Source: DASVAL01 sp035649575 (GTDB lineage Bacteria; Planctomycetota; UBA1135; UBA2386). From it: a stretch of DNA of 37,173 bases. The stretch covers positions 1-37,173 of the forward strand of contig DASRJH010000041.1 in NCBI GenBank assembly GCA_035649575.1, in the 5' to 3' direction. Positions 33,401 to 37,173 of this stretch are shown here, piece after piece. Each line of letters starts with the position of its first letter. The stretch's first letter is position 1. A program made the position numbers and the translations under genes. Below the pieces are notes generated by a model. It was given only the letters and a program-made list of their open reading frames with translations, did no database searches and was not told where the DNA came from.

Positions 33401-33455
33401 CGAGATCAGAACGAGCCTGAACCGCCGCGGATCCTTGCCCGGTCCGGCACGCGCG

Positions 33456-34055
33456 CTACCCCATTGCGGCGCGCAGCGGGCGCAGCGTCGGGCGGCCCGA
33501 GGCCGGGTCGCGCGCGATTTCGTAGCGCGGCACCTTCGCGTCGATCTCGCGGGACCATCTCTCGATGCCACCCGTCATCGACCGGACGTTCGCGAAGCCA
33601 TGGCCGGCGAGATACGAAGCGGCGTCGAGGCTGCGCACGCCCGTGTGGCAGTACATCACGATCGGCGTCTCCTTCGGCCACGTCATGACCTGCTGCGCCA
33701 GCGCTTCGTCGACCAACGTGGCGCCGGGCAGCTTGGCGATGGCCCACTCCTCGGGCGTGCGCACGTCGAGCAGGCGCGGCGCCTTGTTGCCGCGCATCGC
33801 GGCGGCGACCTCGGCGGGCGAGATCTGCAGGCGGCGGTCGGTCTCGTTGGCGCTGTGCAAGAAGGTGAGCACTTCGTCGACGTCGGTGATGTCGTGGCGC
33901 CGTACGACGTCCTCGAGGATGTCGCTCGGTTGGTAGCCGCAGCTGTTGCAGCCGCCGATGTGGTAGCGGGCGAACAGCGCCCGCTGCGCGCTGGGGAACG
34001 CCTGCAGGACTTCCTGCATGGTGCTTCGTTTGGTGATGGTGGGTGCAGTGTCCAT
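33456..34055 (-). CDS. DUF1858-rhodanese fusion protein
   Basis: A 199-residue cytoplasmic protein. Residues ~11-72 resemble a DUF1858 / ScdA-N-type helical domain with a CxxC (C36, C39 in GGCNSCGYQP), a fold linked to redox or iron-sulfur functions. Residues ~75-180 are a rhodanese domain: RLLDVRTPEEWAIAKLPGA, VMYCHTGVRSLDAASYLAGH and GGIERWS. The active-site loop is CHTGVR with C136, so it should transfer sulfane sulfur or sense sulfur. ATG 34055 is preferred because it begins right before the first helix; the frame stays open to 34541 but upstream sequence is a shadow of the divergent gene. The pairing suggests sulfur/redox chemistry, but substrate is unknown. Confidence 0.85.
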   Translation of the reverse strand: MDTAPTITKRSTMQEVLQAFPSAQRALFARYHIGGCNSCGYQPSDILEDVVRRHDITDVDEVLTFLHSANETDRRLQISPAEVAAAMRGNKAPRLLDVRTPEEWAIAKLPGATLVDEALAQQVMTWPKETPIVMYCHTGVRSLDAASYLAGHGFANVRSMTGGIERWSREIDAKVPRYEIARDPASGRPTLRPLRAAMG

Positions 34056-34160
34056 GACAGTTATGCGTAGTCGCGAGGCCGGGGAGAGCGCAAGGTGGTC
34101 CCCCCACAAAGAGACTGGGGCGAGTGCGAATCCCGCGCCCAACTGCTGCGGCGGCCTGCG

Positions 34161-34172
34161 TTGCGCGCGCAA
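34161..34172. promoter_or_regulatory. 12-bp perfect palindrome in a divergent gap
   Basis: TTGCGCGCGCAA lies between the divergent rhodanese and 34236 genes, 33 nt upstream of the TAGAAT hexamer. It is a candidate dimeric-regulator site, but alternating GC palindromes arise easily in this base composition. Confidence 0.25.
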
Positions 34173-34204
34173 AGACGCCCGAGCCACGACCGGCGCGACG
34201 GACG

Positions 34205-34210
34205 TAGAAT
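34205..34210 (+). promoter_or_regulatory. Possible -10 element of the secreted protein at 34236
   Basis: TAGAAT (five of six matches to TATAAT) lies 25 nt before the ATG, with a ribosome binding site GGAG (34226-34229) between them. No matching -35 was found. Confidence 0.4.
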
Positions 34211-34235
34211 CCGCGCCCCGCCAACGGAGTCCACC

Positions 34236-34952
34236 ATGATCCAGCATCTGTGCCTGCTCGCGTTCGTCCTCGCGTCGTTGCCGTCGTTCACCCCTGCCCA
34301 GGACGTGGTCGCGCTGCACAGCGTGACGATCCTCGCGAACAACGACGTCACCGTCGTCTACTCGAAGAATTTCGCGACCTGCGCCCACATGCGGTTCAGC
34401 AACAGCACCTGCACGCTGCAGGGCGCGCTGACGCACATCAACAACGTGTTCTGCACGCAGGGCAGCATGGTTTCGGTCACACTGCCACCGTCCCAGTTCG
34501 TCGCAGGCTTCGGCCCCGGCATCCCGGTCTATCTCGTGCACGGCAACAACCCGAACGTGTTCAGTGCGTGCGTCACGGTCGGTTGCGACGGCACGTATGG
34601 CAGCGGCTGCGCGGGGATCGCCGGCGCGCCGGTGCTCGACGCAAACAGCGACTGCCCGCCCGCCGGCAGCAATCTCGACCTCACGGTCGGCAACGGCCCG
34701 CCGGGCTCGATCGCGGTGCTCGGGTTCGCGCTCGGCCAGACGAGCTTCCCGGTGTTCGGTTGCACGCTGCTGATCGCGCCGATCGTGGCGACCGCGGGCG
34801 TGCCGCTCGACGGCACCGGCGCCGGCACGGTCACGCTGCCGTTGCCTGCAGGCAGCGGTGGCTTCGTCTTCACGACGCAGGCCTACGTGCTCGACGGCTC
34901 AGGCCCGCAGGGGTTCTCGGCCACGGCCGGGCTGTTGATCCGCGTGCTGTAG
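34236..34952 (+). CDS. Small secreted beta-rich protein
   Basis: A 238-residue exported protein. ATG 34236 has GGAG 6 nt upstream and gives a signal peptide MIQHLCLLAFVLASLPSFTP ending near AQ. Residues 23-120 form a Cys-containing beta-rich domain. The last ~115 residues are a module beginning YGSGCAGIAGAPVLDANSDC and containing GSNLDLTVGNGPPGS, FGCTLLIAP, DGTGAGTVTLPLPAG and a final LLIRVL; it matches the C-terminus of the 29210 gene product. Similar modules end many secreted proteins in some planctomycete lineages, as I recall them; that is memory and not a search result. Function unknown; possibly a secretion or surface-attachment tag. Confidence 0.78.
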   Translation: MIQHLCLLAFVLASLPSFTPAQDVVALHSVTILANNDVTVVYSKNFATCAHMRFSNSTCTLQGALTHINNVFCTQGSMVSVTLPPSQFVAGFGPGIPVYLVHGNNPNVFSACVTVGCDGTYGSGCAGIAGAPVLDANSDCPPAGSNLDLTVGNGPPGSIAVLGFALGQTSFPVFGCTLLIAPIVATAGVPLDGTGAGTVTLPLPAGSGGFVFTTQAYVLDGSGPQGFSATAGLLIRVL

Positions 34953-34964
34953 CGGCGGTCGTCT

Positions 34965-34981
34965 CCCGCGAGCACCGCGGG
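34965..34981 (+). terminator. Terminator-like hairpin
   Basis: CCCGCG, loop AGCAC, CGCGGG: a perfect 6-bp GC stem starting 12 nt after the stop of the 34236 gene. Only a short TTT follows, 5 nt after the stem. Confidence 0.4.
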
Positions 34982-35118
34982 CCAGTTTCGTGCGGTTCCA
35001 ATCGAGCGACGCAGTAGAGCGGCGCAGGCGGGCGCCGTGCTACCGTGCGTGCCCTGGCGCCTGCAGCCGCTCGCGAAAGCGAGCGCGCCGCAGCTGCTCT
35101 GGGCCCCGAACCCGACAG

Positions 35119-35967
35119 ATGAAGACCATCCTCCGCGCGTGTTTCGTCCTCGTCCTGTTGCTCGTGGCCACGCTGTTGCCCTTCGCGCCGGGCCGGCACG
35201 ACGTGCTCGCGCTCGCGCTGTCCACGGTGGCCCAGGGGCTCGGCTATGCCGGATTGCTGCTCGTGCCGTTCGGTGTCCTCTGGTTCGTGCACGGCCTGCG
35301 CAATCGCCAGGATCGCACGGCCGCCGATCGCATCCGCCGTCGTTATGCGCTGATCACGATCGGCCTCGCGACGTTGCTCGGGTTGGCCGGCGCCGTGGTC
35401 GGCGCTGCGCAAGCCGGTTACTCGCTCGGGGTGGCGCTGGCCGCCGCAGTGCTCGTGACCGCGCGCAACGCAGTGACTCGTTCGCTGGTGCGCACGCAGA
35501 TGGACATCGGCCCGGATTCCCTGACGCCGCTCTGCTGGCTCATCGCACCGCCGCTGCTGCTGTTCGCGCAGTGGAAGATCGCGCCGGAGGCCACGGCCTA
35601 TGCACGCGACCGCGCGATCGCGAATGCGGCGCCGCTGATCGCGGACATCGAACGTTACCGCGCGTCCCACGCGCGCTATCCGCTCACGCTGCACTCGCTG
35701 TGGGAGGACTACGGCACGTCGGTGATCGGCATCCCGCGCTACCTCTACGAACCGCAGGGAGACTCCTACAACCTGTTCTTCGAAGCGCCGGCGTTCGAGT
35801 TCGGCGCGCGCGTGATCGTCGTGTGGAACCCGCGCGACGAGCAGGTCGCGACGAGCCACAACCGCGACCTGCTGGAGTTCACGGGCGCCGATCTGGAGCA
35901 GCGGCGCGGCTACATCACCGCGCACGCTGCGGCACAGCCGCATTGGAAGTGGTTCGTGTTCGACTGA
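35119..35967 (+). CDS. Polytopic membrane protein of unknown function
   Basis: A 282-residue membrane protein. ATG 35119 opens directly on the first helix (MKTILRACFVLVLLLVATLL); the frame is open to 34990 but that part is basic. Hydrophobic segments at about 1-25, 35-58, 76-115 and one near 135-152 suggest four or five membrane helices. A soluble C-terminal domain (about 160-282) starts with a helix like those of type II secretion pseudopilin-like proteins (AIANAAPLIADIERYRASHARYP LTLHSL) and is followed by beta-strands (YNLFFEAPAFEFGARVIVVW). Such a helix plus YP-L-L pattern is seen in pilin-like domains, but there is no prepilin leader. Family not recognised. Confidence 0.68.
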   Translation: MKTILRACFVLVLLLVATLLPFAPGRHDVLALALSTVAQGLGYAGLLLVPFGVLWFVHGLRNRQDRTAADRIRRRYALITIGLATLLGLAGAVVGAAQAGYSLGVALAAAVLVTARNAVTRSLVRTQMDIGPDSLTPLCWLIAPPLLLFAQWKIAPEATAYARDRAIANAAPLIADIERYRASHARYPLTLHSLWEDYGTSVIGIPRYLYEPQGDSYNLFFEAPAFEFGARVIVVWNPRDEQVATSHNRDLLEFTGADLEQRRGYITAHAAAQPHWKWFVFD

Positions 35968-36177
35968 AGCTAGTCCGGTAGCAACGCGCCGTAACCAAAA
36001 TGCCCGCGCTGCGACGTCACGGGGCATGCTCGCTTCGCGGCGATTTGCCCAGCGCGAGTAGAAGATCGTGACAACGTTGGCGGCTGGACGAACTGCGTGG
36101 GCCCGGCTAGCTTCGTCGGGGTCCTCGCCATGGGCACGCTCCCGTTCATGGTGCCCTGTTACCCCTCCTGCATTCTC

Positions 36178-37173
36178 ATGAAGATCCTCGCTACCGCGGG
36201 TCTCGTGCTCTGCGCCGTTGCAACCGCACAGTCCCCGCTCAACGTCTTCCCCGCGACTCCCGTGAACTACTACGGCTGGAACACCCCTCCGCCGATTTCC
36301 ACGACGTTGCTCAACATCAATGTGCTGCAGCAGATCACGCTGCAGGCGATCCAGACGCCGGTGCAGTCACCGGTCGGCCAGGTGGGCTCGCTCCAGATCT
36401 GGCTCACGAACCCGGGCATCACGACCTACGTCGGCAGCGAAGCCAACCCGGCCAACTGGTCGCTCGCGGCGTCGGGCCCGATCATCGGGCTCGGCACGAC
36501 CGGCACGCTCGCTCAGGTCACGGCCACCTCGTGCCAGTCGATCTCGGGTGGCGGCCTCGTGCTCAATCCGGGCGCGCGAGGCATGCTGATCCGCTACGTC
36601 GGCATCGCGCCGGTGCTGACGGCCGTCGGCACGGCGCAGACCTTCACGAATGCCGAGCTCAGCGTGTCCGGTGGCGCGCTGCAATACACGCCCTTTGGGG
36701 CACTGAGCGCCCCGCCGCCGACCTACGCGGCCTGGCAGTGGCGCGGCAGCATCGTCTACGCGAACGGTACGGTCCCGCATGCCTGCGCCAATAGCTCGAA
36801 CTACGGCAATGGCTGCTACACGCTCGGCGGCTCGATCTACCAGGAGTGGACCGACAGCTCGCCGGGAGGGGCCGCAGCGGCGGCCAGCGCGGCGCTGACG
36901 GGCCGTCAGCTGCAGTTCTTCTTCGCGGGCCCGAGCTACGTCGTGATGCCGGGCACGGCGACCTTCATCACGCCGAGCCCCACTGCGGTGTCGCTGACGC
37001 CAGTCGACGACGGTGAGGCGACGATCCCGCTGACGCTCCCGCTCGTCTATCCGGGCGGCGTCGCCACCCAGCTGTTCGTGCATTCGAACGGCTTCGTCTC
37101 GGTCGCGAGCAACAACACGCTGCCGGGCGGCTTCAACTGGATACCCGAGATCGCGCCGATGCTCAATGCGCCG
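36178..37173 (+). CDS. Secreted protein, 3' partial
   Basis: An open frame of 332 codons with no stop that runs off the right edge. ATG 36178 is chosen for its signal peptide (MKILATAGLVLCAVATAQS); an in-frame ATG at 36130 would add 16 non-hydrophobic residues. The mature part is Thr/Gly/Asn/Pro-rich and beta-like (NVLQQITLQAIQTP, GSLQIWLTNPG, GGLVLNPGARGMLIRYVGI), then SYVVMPGTATFITPSP and LFVHSNGFVSVASN, the last like a sugar-binding or choice-of-anchor beta repeat. No catalytic motif is visible and the C-terminus is missing. The 210-bp gap before it holds an inverted pair ATGCCC/GGGCAT (36000-36027) and a TAGCTT hexamer at 36108 but no clear promoter. Confidence 0.72.
   Translation, partial: MKILATAGLVLCAVATAQSPLNVFPATPVNYYGWNTPPPISTTLLNINVLQQITLQAIQTPVQSPVGQVGSLQIWLTNPGITTYVGSEANPANWSLAASGPIIGLGTTGTLAQVTATSCQSISGGGLVLNPGARGMLIRYVGIAPVLTAVGTAQTFTNAELSVSGGALQYTPFGALSAPPPTYAAWQWRGSIVYANGTVPHACANSSNYGNGCYTLGGSIYQEWTDSSPGGAAAAASAALTGRQLQFFFAGPSYVVMPGTATFITPSPTAVSLTPVDDGEATIPLTLPLVYPGGVATQLFVHSNGFVSVASNNTLPGGFNWIPEIAPMLNAP

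Noticed and set aside
1..37173. tRNA, rRNA, riboswitch or insertion sequence
   Set aside because: I looked by eye for T-arm signatures, known riboswitch cores, transposase motifs and terminal repeats and saw none; a covariance-model scan could still find something.

Overview
The window is high-GC, densely coding bacterial DNA with no RNA genes, insertion sequences, CRISPR arrays or phage genes that I could find. The gene content suggests a member of the Planctomycetota: a PDZ plus formylglycine-generating-enzyme-like (FGE-like) fusion, a soluble Hanks-type kinase, a lone ClpA/B-D2-type AAA+ protein, a DUF1080-like lipoprotein, an ECF sigma factor with a non-zinc membrane partner, and several signal-peptide proteins, two of which share a C-terminal beta-rich module. 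This phylum call is an inference from family content, not from a marker gene.

Layout. 1-2882: the 3' end of a PDZ/FGE-like gene, then a convergent secreted SdrD-B-type protein. 3203-7563: a short RecQ helicase, a Ser/Thr kinase on the minus strand, and a divergent AAA+ unfoldase-like protein. 7710-11257: a membrane cluster of CNNM/CorC-type protein, NfeD-like protein and flotillin; the last two overlap by ATGA. 11287-19741: a thioredoxin-like secreted protein and uvrC on the minus strand, a DUF4139-like secreted protein and a lipoprotein on the plus strand, and uvrB on the minus strand. 19854-21763: a tail-anchored zinc-ribbon protein and hslU without hslV. 21858-24651: a compact operon of ECF sigma factor, predicted membrane anti-sigma factor with three copies of one motif, and a secreted Cys-containing protein. 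24656-29032: an ATP-grasp enzyme on the minus strand, divergent from a three-gene run (DUF2007-like zinc-knuckle protein, secreted alpha-toroid protein, DUF1080-like lipoprotein). 29210-37173: secreted proteins, a DUF1858-rhodanese fusion, a membrane protein and a truncated secreted protein at the right edge.

How the genes fit together. Three themes recur: DNA repair (recQ, uvrC, uvrB), protein unfolding and proteolysis (the ClpA/C-D2-like protein and HslU), and envelope or secreted functions (flotillin/NfeD/CorC and about ten exported proteins). The most promising leads for something undescribed are the single-ring Clp-like ATPase with a possible ClpP-docking tripeptide, the ECF sigma/anti-sigma/secreted-protein operon with its triple FVxRTLxAL motif, the DUF2007/toroid/DUF1080 operon, and a TANNCT promoter-like hexamer lying 5-11 nt before several start codons, which suggests leaderless transcripts. 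All functional statements rest on reading the translated sequences by eye; no database search was run.
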